DNA from: Ruminococcus sp. | GTDB lineage: Bacteria; Bacillota; Clostridia; Oscillospirales; Ruminococcaceae | Direction: 5' to 3' | Assembly (NCBI GenBank): GCA_017961625.1 | Contig: JAGCWY010000002.1 | Coordinates: forward strand, 1 to 14,768 | DNA length: 14,768 nt | In this document: positions 5,989-13,449 of the stretch, in pieces | Layout: the number at the start of each line of letters is the position of its first letter | Position numbering within the stretch: position 1 is the first letter of the stretch | Translations under genes and position numbers: made by a program | The notes under the pieces: generated by a model | Told to the model about the DNA's origin: nothing | The model's database searches: none | What the model saw: only the letters and a program-made list of their open reading frames with translations

Positions 5989-7433
5989 GCCTTGCCGCGC
6001 TTTCCGATAAGCTTCTTTACTGTATTGAGGATATACTCAAAGCTGTCTATCTTCATGAGCTTAGAGCCTACAACATATACGACTATTCCCACAGTTATCT
6101 GGATGCACAGTGTAATAATGTAGTGCAGACCGAGGAATTCAACACAGTATACAATGGCTCCCATAACAAGTGAAAGGCATATCTGCGGCACCATATCTTT
6201 TACTTGTTCGATATAGCTGTAGCTAAGCAGCTTTTTATTCGGCCATGAATTTATGACCTGACTTATAATCGAGGTAACAAGGAAGCTGAGAGCCATTGCC
6301 TTAACGCTTATAAACATAGTCGAGACAATAGCGATGGTACTGACAGCCTTTTTTATAATCTCAAGCTTAAGGAATAGATCGCTTCTTCCCATAGCCTTAA
6401 TAGCGTTGAGATTTGCTGTATGTATCGGATAGAATGCGAAAGTGAAGCAGAATACTCTCAGGAAGAATACACATGGCAGCCATTCCTTGCCTAGTATAAG
6501 GTTTACGATTGATTCCGCACACATAGCCAGACCTGCCATAAAAGGCATCATAAGGTAAGTGCTCGTTTTTATAGCTCGTCTCGTCATATTCTTTACCGCT
6601 TCCCTGTTGTCCTGCTCCTTTGAGAGTGTCGGCAGCAGTACGCTGTCAATGGAAGCGTTAATATTTGCAACGATGAGATTCGGGAACTTTTTTCCCTGAT
6701 TATAAAAACCGAGGTCGCTGGAACTGTACATCTTACCGATGATGAGCTGTCTCAGGTCGTTATATACCGTATCTATCATAGTGGATACAAGGAGCTTCCA
6801 GCCGTATGAGAATAGCCCCTTCAGTCGTTGGAGTGAGAACATCTTCTTTGGACGCCATTTTACAGTTATCCAGAGTATGACAGTATCGACAACTGTATTG
6901 AAAAGCATCTGTGCGACCAAAGCCCACACGCCGAAGCCAAGGAGAGCCATGGTGATTCCGACAACAGCTGCGCCTAGAGTTCCACCAAGAGTGGCGAAGA
7001 AAAAGCGCTTGAACATCATATTTCTCGAAACATACGCCTGCTGGACGTTCTTGATTCCAGAAACAACAATGATGAGGCTTAGCACACGGATAAGCGTCGG
7101 AGTCAATCCCGGCTTATTATAAAACAAAGCTATGTACGGCGCTGAGAAAAACATTACTAGGTACAGCACACCGCAAAGTATCAGATTAAAGTAAAAAACA
7201 CTTGAAAAATCAAGATCATCAGCATTTTTTTTCTGTATCAGGGCATTTGCCATACCGCTGTCAACGAATACATTCATTATCGTTATAAATATCTGCACCA
7301 GAGCGACTGTTCCCGCTATCTCGGGACCGAGTATACGCGCAAGCACGACAGAAACGACAAATGTTACTCCATAAGCACCGCAGCGTTCAAAAAAACGCCA
7401 CAAAAAGTTATTGACGACCTTTTCAGAACTCAT
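5985..7433 (-). CDS. Wzx-type polysaccharide flippase (MOP/PST superfamily)
   Basis: A 482-residue integral membrane protein with about 12-14 hydrophobic segments. The N-terminus (NFLWRFFERCGAYGVTFVVS, then VLARILGPE and then VDSGMANALIQ) is that of COG2244 polysaccharide exporters close to the WzxC/TuaB group. It should flip the undecaprenyl-linked oligosaccharide from the inner to the outer face of the membrane. AYVSRNMMFKRFFF and SSSDLGFYNQGKKFPN are further typical stretches. The ribosome binding site is a G-run (GGGGG, 6 nt upstream). It lies 120 bp after the rhamnosyltransferase-like gene and overlaps the ATP-grasp remnant by 4 bp. Its presence shows the cluster uses the lipid-linked, flippase-dependent route rather than an ABC exporter. 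Confidence 0.92.
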   Translation of the reverse strand: MSSEKVVNNFLWRFFERCGAYGVTFVVSVVLARILGPEIAGTVALVQIFITIMNVFVDSGMANALIQKKNADDLDFSSVFYFNLILCGVLYLVMFFSAPYIALFYNKPGLTPTLIRVLSLIIVVSGIKNVQQAYVSRNMMFKRFFFATLGGTLGAAVVGITMALLGFGVWALVAQMLFNTVVDTVILWITVKWRPKKMFSLQRLKGLFSYGWKLLVSTMIDTVYNDLRQLIIGKMYSSSDLGFYNQGKKFPNLIVANINASIDSVLLPTLSKEQDNREAVKNMTRRAIKTSTYLMMPFMAGLAMCAESIVNLILGKEWLPCVFFLRVFCFTFAFYPIHTANLNAIKAMGRSDLFLKLEIIKKAVSTIAIVSTMFISVKAMALSFLVTSIISQVINSWPNKKLLSYSYIEQVKDMVPQICLSLVMGAIVYCVEFLGLHYIITLCIQITVGIVVYVVGSKLMKIDSFEYILNTVKKLIGKRGKA

Positions 7434-7500
7434 ATTTTTCCCCCAGAGGGTATCCTTTCTTTACCGTATCATAACGGTTTTATTCATCAAAAGCTAAGAA

Positions 7501-7520
7501 GTGCCGACCATGATCGGCAC
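7501..7520 (-). terminator. Hairpin between glycosyltransferase and flippase genes, possible attenuator
   Basis: A perfect 7-bp stem (GTGCCGA/TCGGCAC) with a 6-nt loop, followed on the minus strand by TTCTTAGCTTTTG. It lies 34 bp after the stop of the upstream gene. The U-tract is interrupted, so partial termination or mRNA stabilisation is more likely than a full stop. A second small hairpin (ACCGT/ACGGT) follows nearer the flippase. Confidence 0.4.
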
Positions 7521-7553
7521 CCAAAAGTAATATTCCCAATGTATCAAACGCAC

Positions 7554-8426
7554 TCAGGCGCTGAATTTTCTCGTACAAACGCCGAGCCTTCCCCTTTTCG
7601 CATCCTCCATACCGGCTTTTACAGCCCTGAGCTTCCTAAGTTTGTCCTTCTCAAAGAAAAGTATCATGAACGCCTTCTTGTATGCCTTTCTGTAGTAAGG
7701 TACTCCATCCTCTGGGAAGACCTTGCTGTAATCCCTGCCAACTACACGCGAATTTCTCGCAACATAGTAACAACGCAGGTAATTATGATTGGTTATGGTC
7801 ATGATACGCTTTCCAAATATCTTGATATGGTAGGAATTACTTCCCAGATTATGTTCAAGAAGCACGCTGTTCAGCTTATAAAGGGAATAGCCGTTCTTCC
7901 TGAGATGCCATGAGAACTCGGTATCCACTGCATCGATGAAGAGCTCATCGCGGAAACCACCAACATTTTTATAGGCTTCGGCATTCACGTAGCAACCCGA
8001 GGTGATAAGGGTATGCACCTTTTCTACGGTATCGCTCACTTGAACCTTGTCCCTGCTTGAAAAAGTAAAGGTTGGGCCTATTGCGCCAATCTTCTTATTT
8101 TTATTCTTGCTAATGAATTCATCATAAGCCTTTACCATGCCCTTCTGCGGACATGAATCCTGATCCAGTGTGAGAATCCACTCACAACCTCGGTCTATTG
8201 CCTCTCTGAAGCCGCGGTTCAGCGCAGACGCTATACCTGTATTAGACATCTGTGAAAGAACGAGCACATTCTCCTCTGAAAGAGCGCTCACCTGTTCCTG
8301 TGCCTCTTTTTTATCAGAATTATCGACTATTATAACAAGTCCGACCTGTTCCTTCATTATCTCTATGCTTTTTTTCAAATCTGCGATATCAGGCTGGAAC
8401 GTCACATATAAAGCGCAAGCATTCAT
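7554..8426 (-). CDS. Family 2 glycosyltransferase, rhamnosyltransferase-like
   Basis: A 290-residue cytoplasmic or membrane-associated GT-A enzyme. Residues 1-90 hold the nucleotide-sugar binding half: ALYVTFQPD, then VIIVDNSD (Asp35), then SNTGIASALNRG, and LTLDQDS with the DQD metal-binding motif (88-90). GGFRDELFIDAVDTEFSWHL is the acceptor-side motif with the catalytic Asp region. The LDQDS and NTGIASALN pair is characteristic of RfbF-like dTDP-rhamnosyltransferases, so a rhamnose or other deoxy-hexose donor is likely but not proven. GTAGG of the ribosome binding site lies in the last codons of the upstream glycosyltransferase, whose stop is only 5 bp before this ATG, so the two are co-translated. 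Confidence 0.88.
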   Translation of the reverse strand: MNACALYVTFQPDIADLKKSIEIMKEQVGLVIIVDNSDKKEAQEQVSALSEENVLVLSQMSNTGIASALNRGFREAIDRGCEWILTLDQDSCPQKGMVKAYDEFISKNKNKKIGAIGPTFTFSSRDKVQVSDTVEKVHTLITSGCYVNAEAYKNVGGFRDELFIDAVDTEFSWHLRKNGYSLYKLNSVLLEHNLGSNSYHIKIFGKRIMTITNHNYLRCYYVARNSRVVGRDYSKVFPEDGVPYYRKAYKKAFMILFFEKDKLRKLRAVKAGMEDAKRGRLGVCTRKFSA

Positions 8427-8431
8427 ACAAA

Positions 8432-9430
8432 CTACCTACTTCTTTCCCAAATTAGCACGCACAGACGCCTGAGCAGCTTACTGTGCATAAGCATATAGAA
8501 GAGCTTGACCTTGGGTGAAGAGTTATAGTTCTTGGTCTTGGACATATTCTCCCTGTCGAAATTCATACCAATAAGCTTATAGCTCCTGTTGTAGAAATTA
8601 TGTCTTATCTTCTCCACAGTCTCTTCTGGTAGACCATACTTCTCCACAAGCTTCTCCTGAGTGCTCAGAAGGTTAGTAACTCTCGAATAGTATTTCTTAG
8701 CGCTCCTAGTATGTGAAGCGCTCTCTCCGAGAACTCTGTACACAGCAGTAACGTCGTCCTTGAAGCAGTACACCTTTGCTGAAGCAAGGAAATACGAGAA
8801 CATTACGAAAGAACCGTCACATGATGGTATCCTCTTGTATTTATCAAATAATTCCTTTCTCAGTACCCATGTCATCGGAGCGGTATAGCCTCTGTTTACG
8901 ACCCACTCCTCCAGTGTATACTCAGAACGGAATTCTTTGCTTTTGGTATTCAGAATATCGTATTCGGTTTCACCGGTATTCTGATGATAGATATTGAAAT
9001 TGGTATAGCACATACCATAATCGGGATTGGCTTCGAGGAAATCGATCTGCTTCTGTAACTTGTTCTCGTCAATCCAATAGTCGTCGCCTTCGCAGTATGC
9101 AACATATTTTCCGCGGATCATAGGATTGATTATCTTGCTGATAGTTCCGTCTCCCTTGGAAAACATATTCTCCTTTTCGTACACCGGTCTGATTATATGA
9201 GGGAACTTTGCTTCGTACTCCCTGATGACATCAGCGGTATTATCAGGCGAAGCATCCTCGTGAACGATCACCTCAAAGGGAAAGGTAGTTTTCTGGCTCA
9301 GGAAGCCATCTAGCGCCTGTCCGATATAGTCTCCGTGATTATATGTGATGCAGCGTATTGAAACCAAAGGTGCAGCTGAGCTGCCGCCCTGCCATGTACT
9401 CATGATCTCTTCTTCAGTGCGGTTTAACAT
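8432..9430 (-). CDS. Family 2 glycosyltransferase
   Basis: A 332-residue GT-A fold glycosyltransferase. Motifs are PLVSIRCITYNHGDYIGQAL (21-40), EVIVHEDASPDNT (Asp59 with uridine or thymidine binding) and YVAYCEGDDYW (109-119) with the metal-binding EGDD; this variant (HEDASPDN plus EGDDYW) is common in polysaccharide clusters. The C-terminal part from about 250 is helical and unassigned. It adds one sugar to the lipid-linked repeat unit on the cytoplasmic face; donor and linkage are unknown. GTGGAG 6 nt upstream supports the ATG at 9430. It is the first gene after the structured intergenic element at 9463-9594 and is nearly abutted by the rhamnosyltransferase-like gene. Confidence 0.88.
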   Translation of the reverse strand: MLNRTEEEIMSTWQGGSSAAPLVSIRCITYNHGDYIGQALDGFLSQKTTFPFEVIVHEDASPDNTADVIREYEAKFPHIIRPVYEKENMFSKGDGTISKIINPMIRGKYVAYCEGDDYWIDENKLQKQIDFLEANPDYGMCYTNFNIYHQNTGETEYDILNTKSKEFRSEYTLEEWVVNRGYTAPMTWVLRKELFDKYKRIPSCDGSFVMFSYFLASAKVYCFKDDVTAVYRVLGESASHTRSAKKYYSRVTNLLSTQEKLVEKYGLPEETVEKIRHNFYNRSYKLIGMNFDRENMSKTKNYNSSPKVKLFYMLMHSKLLRRLCVLIWERSR

Positions 9431-9462
9431 TTTATCTCCACTTCTATATTTAAGGATTTAGC

Positions 9463-9594
9463 ATGATGCAGATTGTTTGCATCATACAGGCTGTGTTTAT
9501 AGATAGCATAACCGCCGGAAAAACCGACGGAAATAATAATACCCAGTGCCTGACGGCAGGAGCGCGAAGGTCTCCGCCGTCAGTACCGGTTATG
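9463..9594 (-). promoter_or_regulatory. Structured RNA element inside the polysaccharide operon
   Basis: The 210-bp gap between the esterase stop and the next glycosyltransferase holds nested and successive stems on the minus strand. A closing stem CATAACCG/CGGTTATG (9594-9587 with 9514-9507) encloses a long hairpin CTGACGGC/GCCGTCAG (9583-9576 with 9557-9550), itself topped by GGAG/CTCC. It also encloses CCGTCGG/CCGGCGG with a U5 loop (9530-9524 with 9518-9512). The last shares three bases with the closing stem, so the two compete. A separate 8-bp hairpin (9485-9478 with 9470-9463, loop 7) follows. There is no terminal U-tract and no convincing promoter. It may be a processing, stability or attenuation element; the identity is not known. 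Confidence 0.5.
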
Positions 9595-9640
9595 ATATAT
9601 TCTACCTCTGCTTATATATCAGCTTCGGCTCATAAGCCCA

Positions 9641-10522
9641 TCAGTACTTCATTGTGCCGACAACGTCATCTGTAAGGAATACGTTATTGCTTACGTAATA
9701 GAAGAAAGCAAGCATTTCTCTGCGGAAGAGCGGAGTGCTGTGCGTTCCTTCCGGAGACACATATATCTTGAAATTAAAGCCGTTAGCTCTGAAAGCCTTG
9801 TCAAATCTCTTTACATTCTGTGGGAACTCAGGTCTTTCTCCAAGGCTGTAGCCCATAAAGAGGTGTGCGTTGCTGTTCCTTGTAAATGTAAGGTTCTTAG
9901 CCTGTGATATCCAACCTCTGCCCTCCTGTATATAGTACTGAGCAGACGGGCTGAGACCACCTACGTTAACAAAGAGGTTCTTGTAAAGTGTACCTGCATA
10001 CAGAGCTGCAGCTCCGCCCATTGAGTATCCTGAAACAGTCCATGTCTTGCCGGGGTCGAAGTACTTGCTGTACTTCTTGTCACCAAGAAAAGCATTCTTA
10101 AGAGTTCCGAGCTTATTCTTTACGTAACCATAGAACATATCGGAACTGATGTTCTTGGCATTCCTGTTATCCATTACGAGAGTAGGCAGGATAATAATCA
10201 TAGGCTTAATGTAGCCCTTGCTTGTCCATGTATTCATTCTTGCAGCCATGTCCATGTCTTTGCCCGCAGTCCATCTGTGACCTGTTCCGCCATGGAACAT
10301 TACAACTACAGGATATGTGCCAGGCTCCTTGGGAGTAAGGATATATCCCTGATGGACTACGTTTCCGCTCTTTACCTCATATTCCTGGAGTGGGCCGTAA
10401 AGCTCGGTGTTTCTTCTCTTTGCCGCATTCGCCGTATTTGTTTTAAGTCCGAAGGACAGTACGGTAAATGTCATTATCGCTGACATTACGAGCGATAAAA
10501 CCTTTTTTACACTACTTTTCAT
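9641..10522 (-). CDS. Secreted alpha/beta-hydrolase (esterase) of the polysaccharide cluster
   Basis: A 293-residue exported protein. Residues 1-33 are a signal peptide ending TNTANA-A. The rest is an alpha/beta-hydrolase of the putative-esterase (esterase D/CE1-like) kind: PVVVMFHGGTG (71-81, oxyanion hole), GYSMGG (165-170) with nucleophile Ser167, and GTHS with His261 as the catalytic His. The acidic residue is not assigned. Its place just after an O-acyltransferase and a glycosyltransferase suggests it trims acetyl or other ester groups from the exported polymer outside the cell, but plant-cell-wall esters are also possible. AGGAGGAAAAA directly precedes the ATG, inside the last codons of the upstream glycosyltransferase (11-bp overlap), so it belongs to the operon. 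Confidence 0.85.
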   Translation of the reverse strand: MKSSVKKVLSLVMSAIMTFTVLSFGLKTNTANAAKRRNTELYGPLQEYEVKSGNVVHQGYILTPKEPGTYPVVVMFHGGTGHRWTAGKDMDMAARMNTWTSKGYIKPMIIILPTLVMDNRNAKNISSDMFYGYVKNKLGTLKNAFLGDKKYSKYFDPGKTWTVSGYSMGGAAALYAGTLYKNLFVNVGGLSPSAQYYIQEGRGWISQAKNLTFTRNSNAHLFMGYSLGERPEFPQNVKRFDKAFRANGFNFKIYVSPEGTHSTPLFRREMLAFFYYVSNNVFLTDDVVGTMKY

Positions 10523-11315
10523 TTTTTTCCTCCTGATTGATTTTTTTACTGATCGAATCTCTTTTTACAAATAAAGCTTTTTTCATTGCGCCGAATACTA
10601 AATTGATACCTGTCAACATAAAGCTCACAGGAACACTTTTATTCTTCGCCTCCCTCCAGAGCTTATAATGCCATTTGATAAGATTCATACAGCTATGGTT
10701 GCTTATTGAACCGGATCTCTTTCGGTATTCCGAAAGAACCCTGTCAAGCAGGTAGCAATCTGTCTTCCTGCAAACCTCAAGCCACATAGCATAATCATTA
10801 TTCTTATCTATATGAGCTATCTGTATCAACCCTATGTACTCTGCATCATACATAACAGTAAGACAGCCGGGCCAACAGTAGCAATACATACCGAGCTTCG
10901 AAACTCTCCGCGGCCCCGTGACTACCACGCCGTTCCGCTTTGATTTTTCATCTATCTCACAGTAATTGGTATAGCTGAAATGATAACCGTTCTTCACCAT
11001 AAAGCCAATCTGCTGTTCCAGCTTTTTGGGGTGCCAGATATCATCACTGTCAAGGAATGCTATCCATTTGCCTTGAGCAAGTCTCAAAGCCTTGTTCCTT
11101 GAAGCGGCAGCTCCGCTGTTGACCTCATTCTTTACAAAAATTATCCTCGGATCGTTGAAGCTGGCTATGACCTCTTCCGTATTGTCGCTTGAACAGTCGT
11201 CAACGATTATCAATTCCCATCTGCTGTAGGTCTGTGCGAGGACCGAACGCACGGAGGCAGCTATAAACCGTGCCGTATTGTATGACGGCATGATTATCGA
11301 AACAAGCTCAGCCAT
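10512..11315 (-). CDS. Family 2 glycosyltransferase
   Basis: A 267-residue GT-A glycosyltransferase. ELVSIIMPSYNTARFI (3-18), WELIIVDDCSSDNTEEVI (33-50) with Asp39/Asp40, GAAASRNKAL, and WIAFLDSDDIWHPKKLEQQI (84-103) with the DSDD metal motif are all textbook GT2. The C-terminal 120 residues vary within the family and probably select the acceptor. A start 6 codons upstream (11333) exists. The inner ATG at 11315 is preferred because AAAGGGAG sits 7 nt before it and because family members begin M-x-x-L-V-S-I-I-M-P. It then overlaps the acyltransferase end by 8 bp and the esterase start by 11 bp, so the three are translationally coupled. Donor sugar not determinable. Confidence 0.88.
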   Translation of the reverse strand: MAELVSIIMPSYNTARFIAASVRSVLAQTYSRWELIIVDDCSSDNTEEVIASFNDPRIIFVKNEVNSGAAASRNKALRLAQGKWIAFLDSDDIWHPKKLEQQIGFMVKNGYHFSYTNYCEIDEKSKRNGVVVTGPRRVSKLGMYCYCWPGCLTVMYDAEYIGLIQIAHIDKNNDYAMWLEVCRKTDCYLLDRVLSEYRKRSGSISNHSCMNLIKWHYKLWREAKNKSVPVSFMLTGINLVFGAMKKALFVKRDSISKKINQEEKNEK

Positions 11316-11820
11316 TCTCCTGCTCCCTTTCAATTATTCTGCATGGAATACCCACGGCAGTAGCGCCGTCGGGAATATCCTTGTTGACAAGGGTACAGGC
11401 GCCTATCACGGCATTGCTGCCTATCCTTACACCCTTTCCCTCACGGGTCTTACTGATGATGCTTGCACGCATACCGATGTACGCGCCGTCGCCGACCTCT
11501 ATCGGAACATGAGCCTGATTCCTTCCGTGGCAGGAGAAGAACACACCGTATGAAATAGTACAGTTGCGACCAATCTTCATAAGGTCATAGCACATATCGT
11601 CGAGGTAGCATCTCATGCCTATGAAAGTACCCTTTCCAATGCTGAATCCGCATAAGCGGTATATTGCTATGCGGATACAGTTAAAAGGACAATTTGCCGC
11701 CAGTGAGTTCGTAAGCCATTTTCTTATGGGCTTCATGACTATAGTTAATGGTGAATAGTCGAAGTAATAAGGGGCAGGCTTATTGTACCTTTTTTCATAT
11801 ATTTTTTTTAATAGCTTCAT
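11308..11820 (-). CDS. Hexapeptide-repeat O-acyltransferase (LbH family)
   Basis: A 170-residue left-handed beta-helix protein. The N-terminal 60 residues contain a basic helix and FNCIRIAIYRLCGFSIGKGT. The repeats follow: FIGMRCYLDD, MKIGRNCTISYGV, FFSCHGRNQAHVPIEVGDGAYIGMRASII, VRIGSNAVIGACTLVNKDIPDGATAVGIPCRII. This is the layout of maltose/colanic-acid type O-acetyltransferases, with the His of SCHG as likely catalytic base; the donor is normally acetyl-CoA. It probably acetylates a sugar of the repeat unit on the cytoplasmic side. Its ATG overlaps the stop of the priming transferase (ATGA) and has no obvious ribosome binding site, so it should be translated by re-initiation. Confidence 0.88.
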   Translation of the reverse strand: MKLLKKIYEKRYNKPAPYYFDYSPLTIVMKPIRKWLTNSLAANCPFNCIRIAIYRLCGFSIGKGTFIGMRCYLDDMCYDLMKIGRNCTISYGVFFSCHGRNQAHVPIEVGDGAYIGMRASIISKTREGKGVRIGSNAVIGACTLVNKDIPDGATAVGIPCRIIEREQENG

Positions 11821-12677
11821 GTCTGCTTTACCAGTATCTGCTTTGCAAGCTCCTGCTTTAACGTGTATTCCTTCTGAGTAACCTTTCCGACGCTTACGAG
11901 GTAATCGCCGAGATCAGCAGCAGTAGCCATACCCTTAGCAGCAATGCCTTCCTTTATGAATACCTTTTTAAAGGTTTTGAGCACTATTTTCATATCACCG
12001 ACGAACGTAATGCCGCTGTCAACGTATTCGTTGTCGTATCTGAGCTTATCTTCCCAAGGAATATCATTTCTGCCGTTACACTGAGCAAGACCAGTAAGAC
12101 CCTGACGTACATAGTGGCGCTCGCGCTGCTTGTCGTTCATGAAGACCATATCCCTTACGAGAAGAGGTCTAGGACCAACAACAGACATATCGCCCTTGAT
12201 TATGTTAATGAGCTCGCCAAGCTCATCGCAGGATGAGCTTCTGAGGAATTTTCCATACTTGGTAAGGCGCTTCTCGTCCGGGAGAAGTTTTCCGTTACTA
12301 TCCTTCTCGTCGGTCATGGACTTAAACTTTATAAGTTTGAATATCTTTTCCTCGCCTGTTTTCGGGTCTATCCTACCAGGTCTATCCTGAGTGAAGAAAG
12401 GATTGCCCTTCATCTTTACTGCACCGACAACTGTCAGCATTATCATGAGAGGAGACAGGATGATAAAAGCTCCCGTACTGAAGAAGCAGTCAAGAGGACG
12501 CTTGATAAAGCGCTCATAGATGCCGGAAGGTCTGTACTTCTTCTTGTACTTCCTGTTCTTGATCTCATCTGCTCTTTCAGCTATAAAAGCAATAAAAGCA
12601 ACAAAAAGCGAGATGCCGGATATTATAGCGGCACTCTTTCCGAACGGCCCCAGAAACTTGTTAACATCATAATTCAT
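11817..12677 (-). CDS. Polyprenyl-phosphate sugar-1-phosphate transferase (priming glycosyltransferase)
   Basis: A 286-residue enzyme of the bacterial sugar transferase family (Bac_transf, PglC/WbaP catalytic domain). It starts glycan synthesis by moving a sugar-1-phosphate from a UDP-sugar to undecaprenyl phosphate. Residues 15-34 are an extra N-terminal membrane helix not present in minimal PglC-type enzymes. YERFIKRPLDCFFS leads into the re-entrant hydrophobic helix (about 62-86). FFTQDRPGR, FKLIKFKSM, SSCDELGELINIIKGDMSVV (Asp151-Glu152 catalytic pair) and GPRPLL follow. The C-terminal 60 residues extend beyond the usual family end. The annotated TTG at 12692 is rejected: GGGAG 9 nt before the ATG at 12677 makes the latter the start. 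First clear gene of the operon. Confidence 0.92.
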   Translation of the reverse strand: MNYDVNKFLGPFGKSAAIISGISLFVAFIAFIAERADEIKNRKYKKKYRPSGIYERFIKRPLDCFFSTGAFIILSPLMIMLTVVGAVKMKGNPFFTQDRPGRIDPKTGEEKIFKLIKFKSMTDEKDSNGKLLPDEKRLTKYGKFLRSSSCDELGELINIIKGDMSVVGPRPLLVRDMVFMNDKQRERHYVRQGLTGLAQCNGRNDIPWEDKLRYDNEYVDSGITFVGDMKIVLKTFKKVFIKEGIAAKGMATAADLGDYLVSVGKVTQKEYTLKQELAKQILVKQT

Positions 12678-12679
12678 AA

Positions 12680-13072
12680 TCAATTCTCCCAATCATTATA
12701 ACATCTTTTTATGATACTGTTTTTATTGCCCTTCTCCTCAGAAGCGCAGACAGCCACAGATTCCCGATCTGCGTTATGTGCCGCCCGGCTTCGCTGAACC
12801 GCTGTGTCAGGCACCCGTAAGCTTGTATTACCTACGTCATGCCCAAAAGCGATACTGTATGTATGTGCGCCGCGGTAAAAAACCGCAGCACTACAAGAAC
12901 GCACAGTAGCATATCCGCAACCCGATTCCCCGGCGGATATGCTCATACGTTTATTTATGTACTTTACATCGGAGACTGTTATGATCTCCGAAAGCTCCGC
13001 AACATTAGCAAATCCGATGCCTACTGCCGCGGTAAATTCATTATTTTTCTCGGTAATTTTAAAACTCATCAC
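12680..13072 (-). CDS. Doubtful 130-codon ORF in the operon leader
   Basis: An open frame with an AAAAGGGA ribosome binding site about 7 nt before a GTG at 13072; its stop falls inside the ribosome binding site of the priming transferase. The sequence (MSFKITEKNNEFTAAVGIGF at the start of the protein) is not recognised, has no signal peptide or membrane helix, and carries five Cys. Its DNA contains several strong inverted repeats (12908-12943 and others), rarer Arg codons (CGG, CGA) and a more GC-rich character than its flanks. That makes a structured RNA or a decayed gene at least as likely. Kept because the frame, ribosome binding site and spacing are consistent with a real small gene. Confidence 0.3.
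   Translation of the reverse strand: MMSFKITEKNNEFTAAVGIGFANVAELSEIITVSDVKYINKRMSISAGESGCGYATVRSCSAAVFYRGAHTYSIAFGHDVGNTSLRVPDTAVQRSRAAHNADRESVAVCASEEKGNKNSIIKRCYNDWEN
12908..12943. repeat. Perfect 11-bp inverted repeat in the leader region
   Basis: AGCATATCCGC, 14-nt loop, GCGGATATGCT. It is the longest perfect hairpin in the window. Next to it are GCGGT/ACCGC (12872-12886) enclosed by TGTGCG/CGCACA (12864-12905), and CGGAGA/TCTCCG (12970-12990), which competes with CATCGGA/TCCGATG (12967-13019). Confidence 0.7.
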
Positions 13073-13445
13073 TATCATTCCCTTTTCATAAAAGACTAAA
13101 AAAGTGTGCGTTCCCCTGACAGACCTTTTTATCTCTTACAGTCTGTCCAGGAGCAGATACGGATATTTCTGCCTTTAAGCAAAAAAGCTCATTGTTCACA
13201 CCGTATCAGTCTGTCAACCGATATCCATCGCTCCCGTAAAGAAACGACTTGTCAAACAAGAAGCTGCGTCAATAAACCTATCTGTAGAGCCGGCACAGAC
13301 CGGATCATACAGTCAAAGCCAAATCACTTTTTTAAATTAATTACTCAGATTTAGTAATGAGTATATTACATTGTCATATAAGTAAGGTCACAGCTGTAAT
13401 CCGCGGTATATCCGCAAAAACGAGCAGCTATAACATAAACACCTT
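13073..13445 (-). promoter_or_regulatory. Long hairpin-rich 5' leader of the polysaccharide operon
   Basis: From the predicted start near 13445 to the first possible start codon there are about 370 nt with no minus-strand ORF, and about 770 nt to the priming transferase. On the minus strand the leader opens with a nested three-stem element: AAGGT/ACCTT, AGCTG/CAGCT and GCGG/CCGC, all inside 13445-13384. It continues with TACTCA/TGAGTA, then CTGTA-CCGG/CCGG-TACAG, then CTTGT/ACAAG. Next is GATACGG/CCGTATC (13207-13201 with 13162-13156), then a 7-bp GACAGAC/GTCTGTC stem extended by CCT/AGG past a bulge, then a T7 run 11 nt later. No known riboswitch was recognised. Long leaders before polysaccharide operons can host antitermination signals (NusG-paralogue or EAR-type); that role here is inference. 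Confidence 0.5.
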
Positions 13446-13449
13446 GTTG

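Noticed and set aside
11278..11553. Plus-strand 91-codon ORF across the glycosyltransferase/acyltransferase junction
   Set aside because: Antisense shadow of two clearly recognised, overlapping genes.
12677..12692. Upstream TTG start for the priming transferase
   Set aside because: The ribosome binding site GGGAG would lie inside the coding sequence; the ATG at 12677 has it at the right distance.
13073..13445. Known large RNAs of rumen bacteria (ROOL-type) or a known riboswitch
   Set aside because: Size and structure density invite the idea, but I could not recognise any diagnostic conserved motif; an Rfam covariance search would decide.
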